From contig NZ_JAAIII010000001.1 in the NCBI RefSeq assembly GCF_012932425.1, positions 496,001-560,000 of the forward strand: a stretch of DNA of 64,000 nucleotides, read 5' to 3'. The number at the start of each line of letters is the position of its first letter. The first letter of the stretch is position 1. The notes below the pieces were generated by a model. That model did no database searches. It had not been told where the DNA came from and saw only the letters and a program-made list of their open reading frames with translations. Below, one piece after another: positions 27,107 through 36,556 of the stretch. The stretch is from Bifidobacterium oedipodis (GTDB lineage Bacteria; Actinomycetota; Actinomycetes; Actinomycetales; Bifidobacteriaceae). A program made the position numbers and the translations under genes.

Positions 27107-28618
27107 GTGAGCGAATCGAACAACGAGACCCAGCTCTCCGGCAATGACGAGCCTCGGGTCGATACCCCCGTTGTCAACGTGGACGAGGCGATGAATGAGG
27201 CCTTCGAACATTGCGCCGACAAAATGCGCGCCCGCGGTATGAGCGATACGGCCATCGCCCAGTTCAAACATCTGTATACCGTGTGGCGCACCGAAGAGGA
27301 AAGCAGCTGGATTCGCGAAAGCGACGTCGAGCCGCTCGAACATATTCCCAACTTCCATGACGTTTACGAGACCATCAACCACGATAAAGCTGTGGACGCC
27401 TTCGCCAAGACGGCGTTTATCAAACTCAACGGCGGATTGGGCACTTCCATGGGCTTGGATTGTGCGAAGTCGCTGCTGCCGGTGCGTCGACACAAGGGCA
27501 AGCAGATGCGCTTCATCGACATCATCATCGGCCAAGTATTGACCGCCCGCGTGCGGCTGGGTGTCGAGCTGCCGCTGACGCTGATGAATTCCTTCCGCAC
27601 CTCCGCCGATACGATGAAGGTGATTAACACCCATCGCAAGTTCCGTCAGGACGAGGTGCCGACGGAAATCATTCAGCACGTCGAGCCTAAAGTCGACGCG
27701 ATCACCGGCGAGCCGGCCTCATTCCCGGATAATCCTGATCTGGAATGGTGCCCGCCGGGCCATGGTGACTTGTTCTCCACGATCTGGGAATCGGGCTTGC
27801 TGGACATCCTAGAGGAGCGTGGATTCAAATATCTGTTCATTTCCAACTCCGACAACCTTGGCGCACGCCCCTCACGCACGCTGGCACAGCATTTCGAGAA
27901 TACCGGAGCGCCGTTCATGGTCGAGGTAGCCACTCGCACCTATGCCGATCGCAAGGGTGGCCATATCGTGCGCGACAAGGCCACTGGACGCCTGATGCTG
28001 CGCGAGATGAGCCAGGTGCATCCCGACGATAAGGCGGATGCACAGAACATCAAGAAGCATCCGTATTTCAATACGAATTCAATTTGGGTGCGCATTGACG
28101 CGTTGAAGGCGAAGCTTGCCGAATACGACGGCGTGCTGCCACTGCCGGTGATTCGTAACAAGAAAACCGTTGATCCGACCGATCCGAACAGCGAACAGGT
28201 GATTCAGCTGGAAACCGCCATGGGTGCCGCCGTCAGCCTGTTCAACGGTTCCATTTGCGTGCAGGTGGATCGTATGCGGTTCCTGCCGGTGAAGACCACC
28301 AACGATTTGTTCATCATGCGGTCCGACCGTTTCCATCTCACGGATACCTATGAGATGGAGGATGGCAACTATATCTTCCCGAACGTGGATCTCGACCCAC
28401 GCTTCTACAAGAACATCCACGACTTCAACGAACGCTTCCCCTACAACATGCCTTCGCTTGCCGCAGCCAAATCCGTAACCATCCATGGCGATTGGACATT
28501 CGGACGCGACGTGAAAATGTTCGCGGATGCGCGTCTTGATGATACCGGCGAGCCCAGCTACGTGCCGAATGGCGAATACGTTGGCCCGCTTGGCATCGAA
28601 CCTGATGACTGGGTGTGA
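27107..28618 (+). CDS. UTP-glucose-1-phosphate uridylyltransferase (UGP2-like family)
   Basis: The 503-residue protein is of the larger, eukaryote-like UDP-glucose pyrophosphorylase family rather than bacterial GalU: FIKLNGGLGTSMGLDCAKSLLPVR is the nucleotide-binding loop, with WCPPGHGDLFSTI and FISNSDNLGA. It makes UDP-glucose for galactose use (a Leloir-like route in bifidobacteria), glycogen and polysaccharide. The GTG at 27107 is chosen for AGAAAGG upstream. In the leader CCCCGT and ACGGGG (about 27035-27062) form a small inverted repeat. No other sugar gene is adjacent. Confidence 0.92.
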   Translation: MSESNNETQLSGNDEPRVDTPVVNVDEAMNEAFEHCADKMRARGMSDTAIAQFKHLYTVWRTEEESSWIRESDVEPLEHIPNFHDVYETINHDKAVDAFAKTAFIKLNGGLGTSMGLDCAKSLLPVRRHKGKQMRFIDIIIGQVLTARVRLGVELPLTLMNSFRTSADTMKVINTHRKFRQDEVPTEIIQHVEPKVDAITGEPASFPDNPDLEWCPPGHGDLFSTIWESGLLDILEERGFKYLFISNSDNLGARPSRTLAQHFENTGAPFMVEVATRTYADRKGGHIVRDKATGRLMLREMSQVHPDDKADAQNIKKHPYFNTNSIWVRIDALKAKLAEYDGVLPLPVIRNKKTVDPTDPNSEQVIQLETAMGAAVSLFNGSICVQVDRMRFLPVKTTNDLFIMRSDRFHLTDTYEMEDGNYIFPNVDLDPRFYKNIHDFNERFPYNMPSLAAAKSVTIHGDWTFGRDVKMFADARLDDTGEPSYVPNGEYVGPLGIEPDDWV

Positions 28619-28696
28619 TCAGAGGGGCGGAAAAATACGTTTATAACGGAAAAGGACGACTTTTTTCGCGAAATGGCACCCATGCGCTCAAAAACC

Positions 28697-28709
28697 CTCT
28701 AATATAGAG
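28697..28709. promoter_or_regulatory. Probable promoter/operator of the PafBC-like gene
   Basis: CTCTAATATAGAG is a palindrome (5-base arms) that includes a good -10-like TAATAT/TATAGA, 61 bp before the start of the WYL regulator gene. Placement within the promoter suggests autoregulation. Confidence 0.35.
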
Positions 28710-28769
28710 TGAAGTGTGAGATAACCTCATGCACACTTATAACGAAACATTAACGAGACGTGAGGACTA

Positions 28770-30677
28770 ATGGCAGAGGGCACAAGCGGACGTCGGCGTT
28801 TTTCCGACAAGTGGGGCAAGCACGAGCTGGATGTGCTGGCCGTATTGTCATCCGCCTTCCCGCAATGGCTCACCTCCCGGCAGATTGCGCAGCGAGTGAA
28901 GGCCTATGCGGACTCCTATGGGGAGTTGGCCGATCAGGCAGCCAAGGCCGCATTCGCCAAGCAGTTCCAGCGCGACCGTGCCAAGTTGGCGGCCATGGGC
29001 ATCGCCATCGAGTCAAGGCAACCTGAGTATTCATCCAAATCGGAGGGGCAGGATTTCGCCTCATACCGCCTGCAATTGGGCGATGAGCCACGCATCCGCC
29101 TGATGTTCGAACCGGAGGATATGCCGGTGCTGGCAGCTGCCAACTATCTGGCGCGCTCGATGTCCATCTCATCGGAACCGGAACCGCAGGTTACGCAGCA
29201 TGCCTCACGTACCACACCACGTGTGCCGCAAACGCCGATTCCCGGTTTGGGTCTTGATTCCATCGCGCCAGGTCTTGGCACTCAGCCCATTCCGGACACG
29301 CTGGTTAAGGTTATTGATTCGCGTCGTTTCGCCGCAACTGTTGATGTGGATGGCGAACATCTCAATGTCGCCTACACTGATTCCGACGATTTGGCCATGT
29401 TCGTGCTTGATCATCCGGGCGCCACCATTGTCAGTCCCCAAGAAGCCGTTGACGCCTATCATCGTCGCTTGAACGCGGCCAAAGCGTTTGTCTTGGCCAA
29501 CAAGTCAAACGGTCAGGGCATGGATGCGGATGCTTCGGCATCTGCCGCTGAGGTCAGCGAGCCAGGGGATCCCGAATCGATCAAGGCACAGAATAAGAAG
29601 AACGGATCCGCGTTCCAAACCGGCAGCGAAGTCGACCGTCGTTTGCGCCTGATGTTGTTCCTTTCCGCACATCTTGGCGAGGAATTCTCGATGGCCGAAT
29701 TGGCTGAGCGTTTCATTGGCAAGACTAAAAGCGATGATGAGCTACGCAAGTTCGTCAACATCATCCACAAGGACATCAATACGCTGACCACGGTGTCCGA
29801 TGATGGTGAAATGGCCGGTAGCCAATTCTTCGATATCGATTGGCCGCTGCTGGATGCGGAAGGCATTGTCTCCGCAACCAATTCGCTTGGTCTGGAACGC
29901 TTGGCTGGCATCTCCCCGCAGTACCTGAGCATGCTGACCGCCTCGGTTAGCTATCTGGCGCATTCTCCGCTGCTGCCCGACGAGCAGCGCAGTCAGGCAC
30001 AGTCATTGTATGAGCGCCTGCGCAAGCACGTCACTCCCGGTCAAACGCCTTGGCTGAGCCTGACCGGATACGAAATGGAACCGCGCAGCTTCTCTGTGGT
30101 CAAGCGTGCGATCAACACCTCGTCTCTGTTGGATATGCAATACACGGATGGTGCCGGCCGCTTGCGCCGCAGGCTGGTGGCACCTGCCAAGATTTATATC
30201 GACGAAGGCGTGTATTACGCGGCTTTGTACACGGATATTGGTGACGCTGCCCCCGAAGACAAGCAGGCATATGTCTCTAAGGACAAAACCATTGACAAGG
30301 CGAATGGCAAGCCGCGCACATGGCAGGTACTTCGCCTGGCCCGCATCGAGAAGGCGGAGATTGTCAAGCCGATTGGTCCGGTTGATGTGCCGAACATGCC
30401 GGTTGGCGAATTGCGTAAGTGGAGCTTCGACAACGGCACTGAAGCGGTGTTCATCACCGATCAGCATGATCTGCCCTTCGTCAAGGCACTGCCTGGTGCC
30501 ACCATTGAACCGTGTGGAGCGGGAGAGAAGGTACATCTGATTGTGTCCTCGGATTCCTGGTTTGTGGCGTTCTGTATCGCACACGCTCGTCATATCACCG
30601 CTGTGGCCCCTGAAACCCTGCGCACGATGATTGTGGCTCGTGCCGAACGCGAGCTGTCCATCAGTGCGGATAAGTAA
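28770..30677 (+). CDS. WYL-domain regulator, fused PafB-PafC type
   Basis: The 635-residue protein looks like two WYL-type regulators joined: the first half has an N-terminal winged helix (WLTSRQIAQRVKAYADSYGELADQAAKAAFAKQFQRDRAKLAAMGIAIE) and RIRLMFEPEDMPVLAAANYL, and the second half has VDRRLRLMLFLSAHLGEEFSMAELAERF then FSVVKRAINTSSLLDMQYTDGAGRLRRRLVAPAKIYIDEGVYYAALY. The length equals PafB plus PafC, which drive the mitomycin/DNA-damage response in mycobacteria, and helY lies two genes downstream as it does there. A low-complexity linker with many Ser/Ala is near residues 245-275. PafA is not in the window. Confidence 0.82.
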   Translation: MAEGTSGRRRFSDKWGKHELDVLAVLSSAFPQWLTSRQIAQRVKAYADSYGELADQAAKAAFAKQFQRDRAKLAAMGIAIESRQPEYSSKSEGQDFASYRLQLGDEPRIRLMFEPEDMPVLAAANYLARSMSISSEPEPQVTQHASRTTPRVPQTPIPGLGLDSIAPGLGTQPIPDTLVKVIDSRRFAATVDVDGEHLNVAYTDSDDLAMFVLDHPGATIVSPQEAVDAYHRRLNAAKAFVLANKSNGQGMDADASASAAEVSEPGDPESIKAQNKKNGSAFQTGSEVDRRLRLMLFLSAHLGEEFSMAELAERFIGKTKSDDELRKFVNIIHKDINTLTTVSDDGEMAGSQFFDIDWPLLDAEGIVSATNSLGLERLAGISPQYLSMLTASVSYLAHSPLLPDEQRSQAQSLYERLRKHVTPGQTPWLSLTGYEMEPRSFSVVKRAINTSSLLDMQYTDGAGRLRRRLVAPAKIYIDEGVYYAALYTDIGDAAPEDKQAYVSKDKTIDKANGKPRTWQVLRLARIEKAEIVKPIGPVDVPNMPVGELRKWSFDNGTEAVFITDQHDLPFVKALPGATIEPCGAGEKVHLIVSSDSWFVAFCIAHARHITAVAPETLRTMIVARAERELSISADK

Positions 30678-30696
30678 GTAGTCGGGGGAGTTGCAC

Positions 30697-31014
30697 ATGC
30701 CTTGGTGGATTTGGTTGATACTGGCATTGTTCATGCTGGTTATGATCGTCGCAGGTTTGGCATTCGTTGTTTGGCGTGGAATTTGCGCAGCCAAGGATGT
30801 GCAGCATATTGGCGACAGGATTGGCAAACGTCTTGCTGAATTGGGAGCCGTGCAGCAGATGGAGCAACCATCTGAGCCGCCGCTGTTTACTCAGCCCCTG
30901 CAGGTGGCTCAGGAACGGTATGCGGACGCCCATGCCGAGGTATATCGGGCCAAAGCCGCCACACGCAATCGTCATGCACAGGCTTGGGCTAAATGGAAGC
31001 GATTTAACGACTAA
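30697..31014 (+). CDS. Small single-pass membrane protein
   Basis: This 105-residue protein has one N-terminal membrane segment (WWIWLILALFMLVMIVAGLAFVVW) and a charged, alanine-rich helical tail (AQERYADAHAEVYRAKAATRNRHAQAWAKWKRF). The ATG at 30697 has GGGGGAG 6 bases upstream. It lies between the PafBC-like gene and helY, the place where mycobacteria carry tatA and tatC, but it lacks TatA features. The function is unknown. Confidence 0.75.
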   Translation: MPWWIWLILALFMLVMIVAGLAFVVWRGICAAKDVQHIGDRIGKRLAELGAVQQMEQPSEPPLFTQPLQVAQERYADAHAEVYRAKAATRNRHAQAWAKWKRFND

Positions 31015-31025
31015 CTGAAAGCATC

Positions 31026-33599
31026 ATGGCACGTCACCATCACCGCAATACCTCTGATAACGCTGCTCGCGAACTCACCCCCGCACAGCGTTATGCTTCA
31101 TTCCAAAAAGTCAAGGCGCATCGCGCATCAATCGCACAACGCTTCGCGGATTCGTTGCCTTTCGATCTTGATGATTTCCAGTCGGAGGCCAATGATGCGC
31201 TGGAGGAAGGCAACAATGTGCTGGTCGCCGCGCCGACGGGTGCGGGCAAAACGGTTGTGGCCGATTTTGCAATTTATCTGGCGCAGCAGCGTAATGTCAA
31301 AGCTTTTTACACCACGCCGATCAAAGCGCTGAGCAATCAGAAATACCACGATCTGGTTGAGGTGTATGGTGCCGATCGTGTGGGCCTACTCACTGGCGAT
31401 ACTTCAATCAACTCCGAGGCCGACATTGTGGTGATGACCACCGAAGTGCTGCGCAATATGCTCTATGAGCGTTCCACTACACTCACCGCCTTGCAATATG
31501 TGATTCTCGACGAAGTGCATTATCTTGCCGACCGGTTCCGTGGGCCTGTGTGGGAAGAGGTGATTATTCACCTGCCGCGCACGGTTCTCATCGTGGGATT
31601 GTCGGCCACAGTCTCGAACGTGGAGGATTTCTCCAAATGGATCGCCTCGGTGAGGGGCGACACCAAGCTGGTTATCAGTGAGCATCGCCCGGTGCCATTG
31701 GAACAGCATGTCATCGTTCAGGCTGATGAGCATACCGAGCCTGAAGTCTTGGATCTCTACCGCCGTGACGGCAATGGTGAGCAGACTACGAAACTCAATG
31801 CCGAACTGATCAACCGTCTTGACCAATTCGATCGTCGTGCCGAGCGCAGGCGCGCGGAGCAACGACCGAATAAACGCAAGGCAGGCAAGGGCCCACGCGA
31901 TCGGGCACCAAAACCCGAACGCCATACGCCGCGTCGATGGGCGGTGGTCGACGAACTCAATTTTCTGGGAATGCTGCCCGGCATTTATTTCATCTTTTCG
32001 CGCAACGGCTGCGATCAGGCCGTTGAACAGTGCATCAATGCCGGATTGGAGCTTACCAGCGATAAAGAAGTGGTGCGCATCCGTCGCATTGTTGACGAGA
32101 TGGTGGATGGGCAACTGACCCAAGAAGATCTCAAAGCCCTGCACTTCTCCCAGTTCCGTTTTGCGCTTGAAGAAGGCTTCGCCTCACACCATGCAGGCAT
32201 GATTGCCCTGTTCCGCCAGATTGTCGAACGTTTGTTCGAAGAAGGTCTGGTGAAAATGGTGTTCGCCACCGAAACACTGGCGCTGGGCATCAATATGCCG
32301 GCACGCTGTGTGGTGGTCGAAAAGCTGGAGAAATTCGACGGTACGGGCCATGTGGGGCTTACTCCCGGCGAATTCACCCAGCTCACCGGCCGTGCGGGCC
32401 GCCGAGGCATCGACACTATCGGGCATGCGATTGTGGTGGATCATCATGGCTTTGTGCCTGCCACTGCGGCAGCCTTGTCATCCAAGCGCGTGTACCCGCT
32501 GCATTCCAGCTTCCGTCCGACCTTCAACATGGCGGTGAATCTGCTCAATGCCAGCGATTATGAGACCGCACGCATCACCTTGGATCAATCCTTCGCCCAA
32601 TGGGAGGCTAACGAATCGGCTTGGCAGCTGGAATCGCAGATGACGACGCTGCGCGAGGCGCTTGACGGCTACGAACAGGCGTTTCAATGCGGCCATGGCG
32701 ACTTCAAGGATTTCATGAGCATTCGCATGGCCTTAAGCGACATCGAGAAGGATGGCCGGCGCAAACTCAAGCGTGAGTTGTTCTTCAGCGAACAGGATCG
32801 CGCGGCTGCTTGGGCGGATCTTGAGGCGCGCATCAAGCAGCTGCGCAAAGCCGAGCAACAGCATCCGTGCCGCAACTGCCCAGATCTGCAGCAGCATCTC
32901 AAGTGGGGGCATCGTTGGGCTCGCGAAATGCGTGAACTGAATCGGGTAACCGAACGTTATCATTCCCGCACCGGTTCCGTGGCTCGCCAGTTCGACCGCA
33001 TCTGTGATATTCTCGGCGGACTCGGCTATCTTGAGCGCCATGAAAACAGCAACCGTGTCGATATGACGCTCAGCGACAAGGGGCGGTTGCTTAGGCGTAT
33101 TTACAGCGAACATGATTTGGAATTATGCGAGGCGTTGCTTGGAGGCGTATTCAGCAAGCTGGATGCGCGTGGTCTTGCCGCTGTGGTGTCTGGCTTGGTG
33201 TATGAGTCTCGACGAGGATCGCAGGGGGAGCCGAGGCATTATCCAGGAGGTATTTCCGGGCCTGTTGCCATCGCCTGTTCCAAGCTTCAGGGCGTATGCG
33301 CCAATATCGGTATGCTGTGCGAAGACCATGGATTGGACGAGCCTGCGCAGCCTGATTTCGGCATTGTGGACATCATCTATGAATGGGCGGATGGTGGCTC
33401 GTTGGCCTCGTGCCTGTACGGCACGGATATGACCGGCGGCGATTTCGTACGCACCGCCAAACGTCTATCGGATGTATTGCAGCAGATTGCCGTGGCCGAT
33501 CCGCTGCCTTGTGATGGAGCGGATAAGTTGGCCGATACCGCCCGCAAAGCTGCCGATCTGGTCAATCGCGGCATTGTGGCTTATTCAGGTGTGGAATAA
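31026..33599 (+). CDS. helY: HelY-like Ski2-family DEAD/DEAH-box RNA helicase
   Basis: The 857-residue protein has helicase motifs in order: Q-like FDLDDFQSEA, Walker A APTGAGKT, TPIKALSNQKY, DEVHYLADRFRGPVWEE, SATVSN, then domain 2 with HHAGMIALFRQIVERLFEEGLVKMVFATETLALGINMPARCVV and LTGRAGRRGID. A long C-terminal part includes a CRNC cysteine pair and a ratchet-like region. It resembles mycobacterial HelY, thought to act in RNA processing. It starts 11 bp after the small membrane protein gene. Confidence 0.92.
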   Translation: MARHHHRNTSDNAARELTPAQRYASFQKVKAHRASIAQRFADSLPFDLDDFQSEANDALEEGNNVLVAAPTGAGKTVVADFAIYLAQQRNVKAFYTTPIKALSNQKYHDLVEVYGADRVGLLTGDTSINSEADIVVMTTEVLRNMLYERSTTLTALQYVILDEVHYLADRFRGPVWEEVIIHLPRTVLIVGLSATVSNVEDFSKWIASVRGDTKLVISEHRPVPLEQHVIVQADEHTEPEVLDLYRRDGNGEQTTKLNAELINRLDQFDRRAERRRAEQRPNKRKAGKGPRDRAPKPERHTPRRWAVVDELNFLGMLPGIYFIFSRNGCDQAVEQCINAGLELTSDKEVVRIRRIVDEMVDGQLTQEDLKALHFSQFRFALEEGFASHHAGMIALFRQIVERLFEEGLVKMVFATETLALGINMPARCVVVEKLEKFDGTGHVGLTPGEFTQLTGRAGRRGIDTIGHAIVVDHHGFVPATAAALSSKRVYPLHSSFRPTFNMAVNLLNASDYETARITLDQSFAQWEANESAWQLESQMTTLREALDGYEQAFQCGHGDFKDFMSIRMALSDIEKDGRRKLKRELFFSEQDRAAAWADLEARIKQLRKAEQQHPCRNCPDLQQHLKWGHRWAREMRELNRVTERYHSRTGSVARQFDRICDILGGLGYLERHENSNRVDMTLSDKGRLLRRIYSEHDLELCEALLGGVFSKLDARGLAAVVSGLVYESRRGSQGEPRHYPGGISGPVAIACSKLQGVCANIGMLCEDHGLDEPAQPDFGIVDIIYEWADGGSLASCLYGTDMTGGDFVRTAKRLSDVLQQIAVADPLPCDGADKLADTARKAADLVNRGIVAYSGVE

Positions 33600-33662
33600 C
33601 CGGCTAGTCCGAACTGTTACGTATTGTTGTTAGGTTAGATTCACTGCAAGGAGGACGCCATT

Positions 33663-34010
33663 ATGGCAGAACGCAGCCTCAGGGGCATGAGCATTGGCGC
33701 GAAATCGTTGGAATCCGACGACAACGTGGATTTCGCCGCCAGGAATGATGTGGCGTATGTGTGCCCGAAGGGACACCGCACCATTTTGCCGTTCGCCGAA
33801 GGTGCTGAAGTTCCCGAGGAATGGGAGTGCCGTTGCGGCGCCACGGCTCATGTTGAGGGCGACGGCGACCGTGACCCCGACGAGATCAGCAAGCCCACCC
33901 GTACCCACTGGGATATGCTACTGGAGCGCCGCAGCGAAGAGGAATTGGCCACGCTGCTGGAGAAAAGGCTTCAAATGCATCGCGACGGTTGGATTCCGGA
34001 CTACGAGTGA
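33663..34010 (+). CDS. rbpA: RNA polymerase-binding protein RbpA
   Basis: This 115-residue protein is the actinobacterial RbpA, which binds RNA polymerase and the housekeeping sigma factor and stabilises open promoter complexes. Visible features are SLRGMSIGAKSLESD at the N-terminus, a zinc-like core CPKGHRTILPFAEGAEVPEEWECRCG, and a sigma-interacting C-terminal helix (THWDMLLERRSEEELATLLEKRLQMHR). AAGGAGG precedes the ATG. It has its own upstream gap of 63 bp. Confidence 0.95.
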   Translation: MAERSLRGMSIGAKSLESDDNVDFAARNDVAYVCPKGHRTILPFAEGAEVPEEWECRCGATAHVEGDGDRDPDEISKPTRTHWDMLLERRSEEELATLLEKRLQMHRDGWIPDYE

Positions 34011-34065
34011 TTGTTGACGGGTATTCGACAAGACTGTTATTCAATACGACAGGGGAGTGGCGGAT

Positions 34066-34779
34066 ATGAATCATCCAACGAACGTGGTTCTGCTGGATTT
34101 GGATGGCACGCTGACCAAGTCCGACGGCGGCATTATCGCCTCGGTAATCAAAACCTTTGAAGAACTTGGCCGCCCGGTGCCCGATGATGCCGAATTGCGC
34201 CGCTTTATTGGCCCAGCAATCATCGAATCGTTGCGCCGCAATCATGTGCCCGAGGATCAACTCGAGCATGCCATTGCCATTTATCGCAGCTACTATGCGG
34301 ATAAGGCTGTATTCGACGATCCGAACGAGCCGAGTGCCAAGGTTCCGGGCCGCTTGGTCAATGTTGTGTTCCCCGGCATCCGCGAACAGCTGGTGGCCTT
34401 GCGCAATGACGGATATTATTTGGCACTGGCTAGCTGCAAGCCCGAATATCAGTGTCTGCCGATCTGTGAGCATTTCCATCTGACCGAATTGCTTGATGGC
34501 ATTTATGGTGCATCCACCGACAATTCCCGTCTGGACAAGGATCAGGTGATTCGATACTGCTTCGAGTCCATCGGCTTTGATCCGGCGGCGGGGGATAAGG
34601 CCCTGATGATTGGCGATCGCTACACCGATATCGAAGGTGCACGCGCCTGCGGCGTGGACACCATTGGATGCCGCTGGGGGTATGCCCCTGCCGGCGAAAT
34701 GGAAGAGCACGGCGTATATGAGATTATTGAGACGCCTGATCAGATTGAGGAAGCCGTCAACCGGTATTTCGCCAAATAA
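34066..34779 (+). CDS. HAD-family phosphatase (phosphoglycolate phosphatase-like)
   Basis: The 237-residue protein has HAD motif I VLLDLDGTLTKSDG, motif II ALASCKPE region, the lysine in NSRLDKDQVI and motif IV MIGDRYTDIEGARACG. A helical cap lies between motifs I and II (residues 20-85). It is of the GPH/PGP subfamily, whose members act on phosphoglycolate or nucleotides; the substrate is not known. ATG at 34066 is preferred because AGGGGAG lies 8 bases before it. Confidence 0.9.
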   Translation: MNHPTNVVLLDLDGTLTKSDGGIIASVIKTFEELGRPVPDDAELRRFIGPAIIESLRRNHVPEDQLEHAIAIYRSYYADKAVFDDPNEPSAKVPGRLVNVVFPGIREQLVALRNDGYYLALASCKPEYQCLPICEHFHLTELLDGIYGASTDNSRLDKDQVIRYCFESIGFDPAAGDKALMIGDRYTDIEGARACGVDTIGCRWGYAPAGEMEEHGVYEIIETPDQIEEAVNRYFAK

Positions 34780-34791
34780 AAGGCAATAATT

Positions 34792-34835
34792 GTTGGCCGC
34801 CATCATGATTTGTGATGGCGGCCAACGCTTTTTTG
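34792..34835 (+). terminator. Terminator after the HAD gene
   Basis: GTTGGCCGCCATCA (34792-34805) and TGATGGCGGCCAAC (34813-34826) form a perfect 14-bp stem with a 7-base loop, followed by GCTTTTTT. Confidence 0.93.
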
Positions 34836-34881
34836 ACATAACGTAAATGCTGTAATGAGTTTTTTAGGGGAGGCACGTCCT

Positions 34882-35253
34882 GTGATTGCACTGGTGCCTG
34901 CGTTGTTATGGCTGGTGGCCATATTCTGGGCGGTGCTGATTATCGGCATCACCATCCAAACCGGACATGTGTTCACGCGCCGTTCCAAGCGTCCACCGGT
35001 GAAGCCTGTGGCATGGACAATGGTGTTTATGCATGTGGCATCGTTTGTTATGGCGATATTGCCATTTCCCGTATATGCCTTGGTTGCCGACCTCATGGAT
35101 GCTCGCGCACGACGTTTCTACGAAGCGCAAGCATTACCGGCGGCGATTCTTGTTATTGTTTTGGTGCTTGGCGAAGTTGCTGTTATGTATATGCAGGCGC
35201 GCAATGCCATGGAATCCCAAATGGATGAGAAGCTCAACAATGCCAAGCCTTAA
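34882..35253 (+). CDS. Small three-pass membrane protein of unknown function
   Basis: This 123-residue protein has hydrophobic segments at about residues 1-26 (VIALVPALLWLVAIFWAVLIIGITI), 46-72 and 85-105. The GTG at 34882 has AGGGGAGG 7 bases upstream; an ATG at 34855 is the alternative. No family was recognised. It follows a strong terminator, so it has its own promoter, and it is convergent with the ftsR-like gene on the other strand. Confidence 0.65.
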   Translation: MIALVPALLWLVAIFWAVLIIGITIQTGHVFTRRSKRPPVKPVAWTMVFMHVASFVMAILPFPVYALVADLMDARARRFYEAQALPAAILVIVLVLGEVAVMYMQARNAMESQMDEKLNNAKP

Positions 35254-35381
35254 AAAACCGATAATGTACGTTATGTCAGATTAGTTATTTGGGTTATCCC
35301 CAACACCCTCCATAACATCGTCAGTATGCGCTGCCATACTTCCCAAACGCCTTCCCTATCCTTTCCTTCCCTCGTACGCAC

Positions 35382-36020
35382 TTACGCAGTCTGACGGTCT
35401 AATCGTTGCGCTTCAATCTTTTTACGCAGCCGCATTGCAGTGATTTCATCGATTGGTCGCGATGCGCCGCCTGCCGTCACCATCTCATGTTGGTCAAGAT
35501 CCACGTAATCCTCACGTTCGAGTTGTTCGGAGATTTGTCGGTATAACGACCCCACGGATACGGCGAATACTGCTTTGCCACTTTGCAGCAGCTCAAGCAT
35601 CTGATCGCTGGTAGTGCATTCATGCACATGCAAGCCATCGCACATGATGGTCACTCCAGCCAGCTGGTCGACGCTTCGCTGCGTCAGAAAGCCGATGGCC
35701 GCAGTCACATTCTGCAGATTCACGCCGGCGTCCAGCAAGCGCTTGGAGACGGCAAGAATCACAACATCCTTGAACGAATACAGGCGACGAGATCCCGAGC
35801 CGTGCGATGGAGTGATCGACGGCTCGACAATCTGCTTACGCGCCCAATAATCCAATTGCCGGTATGTGATACCGGCGACTTTGGAAGCGACGGTTCCCCG
35901 ATAGCCACGTCTGGCCTCATCTGAATCGGCGGCGGAGAACAGTTCTCCCTGAACAGCACCGCCATTGAGATTATCGCGTTCCTCAAGCGGTACATGAAGA
36001 TGCAAATCCGTGAGCGCCAT
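35382..36020 (-). CDS. ftsR: MerR-family regulator, FtsR-like
   Basis: The 212-residue protein has a MerR helix-turn-helix in an unusual position after a 45-residue leader: ASKVAGITYRQLDYWARKQIVEPSITPSHGSGSRRLYSFKDVVILAVSKRLLDAGVNLQNVTAAI. It resembles mycobacterial/corynebacterial FtsR (Rv1828-type), a regulator of cell-division genes such as ftsZ. The place directly after garA supports this. It is the last gene of the pgsA-DUF881-sbp-DUF881-garA-ftsR group. Confidence 0.82.
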   Translation of the reverse strand: MALTDLHLHVPLEERDNLNGGAVQGELFSAADSDEARRGYRGTVASKVAGITYRQLDYWARKQIVEPSITPSHGSGSRRLYSFKDVVILAVSKRLLDAGVNLQNVTAAIGFLTQRSVDQLAGVTIMCDGLHVHECTTSDQMLELLQSGKAVFAVSVGSLYRQISEQLEREDYVDLDQHEMVTAGGASRPIDEITAMRLRKKIEAQRLDRQTA

Positions 36021-36107
36021 TGCCTTGCCCCTGCCTTATCTTGGCTTGCCTTCGCCTGTTTCCAGTGTAGCCGGCTTCCAATGGAACGCTTCGGATTGCC
36101 GCTCTGG

Positions 36108-36551
36108 CTAGTGGGAAATCACGGCGGATTTAGTGAAAAACGCCAGCCTGAACTTGCCGATCATAATCTCATCGCCATTCTTCAGCTTTGCCTGATCAAC
36201 ACGCTGACGGTTGACGTAGGTGCCATTGAGGCTGCCTGCATCCACCACATAGAATTGTCCATCGATGCGACGGAACACAGCATGCTGACGAGATACGGTT
36301 GAATCATCTAGCAGAATATCGGCTCGCGGATCACGACCAACGGTGATTTCATCTTCGTCCAACAGGTAGCGCGAACCAGACACCGCTCCCCTGGTGGAAA
36401 TCAACAACGCCGTCCCCTCAGACAATTTGGTGATCGTGTCCAGGTCTTCTTGGGTAAGCGGACGATCGCCGGTCGAGGTAACGGGCAGTACATTAATGGC
36501 AGGCATACCGATGATGGTGGTTTCGCCTGCAGAAGGAATCGGATCAGTCAT
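36108..36551 (-). CDS. garA: FHA-domain signalling protein, GarA/OdhI-like
   Basis: The 147-residue protein has a C-terminal FHA domain (residues about 50-140): VGRDPRADILLDDSTVSRQHAVFRRIDGQFYVVDAGSLNGTYVNRQRV, with the phosphothreonine-binding R, S and N residues. The N-terminal tail contains GETTIIGMP; an ETT motif is the site phosphorylated by PknB/PknG kinases in GarA and OdhI. Those proteins control 2-oxoglutarate dehydrogenase and glutamate metabolism. Which enzyme it would control in a bifidobacterium is unknown. It lies between DUF881 and ftsR-like genes. Confidence 0.88.
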   Translation of the reverse strand: MTDPIPSAGETTIIGMPAINVLPVTSTGDRPLTQEDLDTITKLSEGTALLISTRGAVSGSRYLLDEDEITVGRDPRADILLDDSTVSRQHAVFRRIDGQFYVVDAGSLNGTYVNRQRVDQAKLKNGDEIMIGKFRLAFFTKSAVISH

Positions 36552-36556
36552 AGTCG

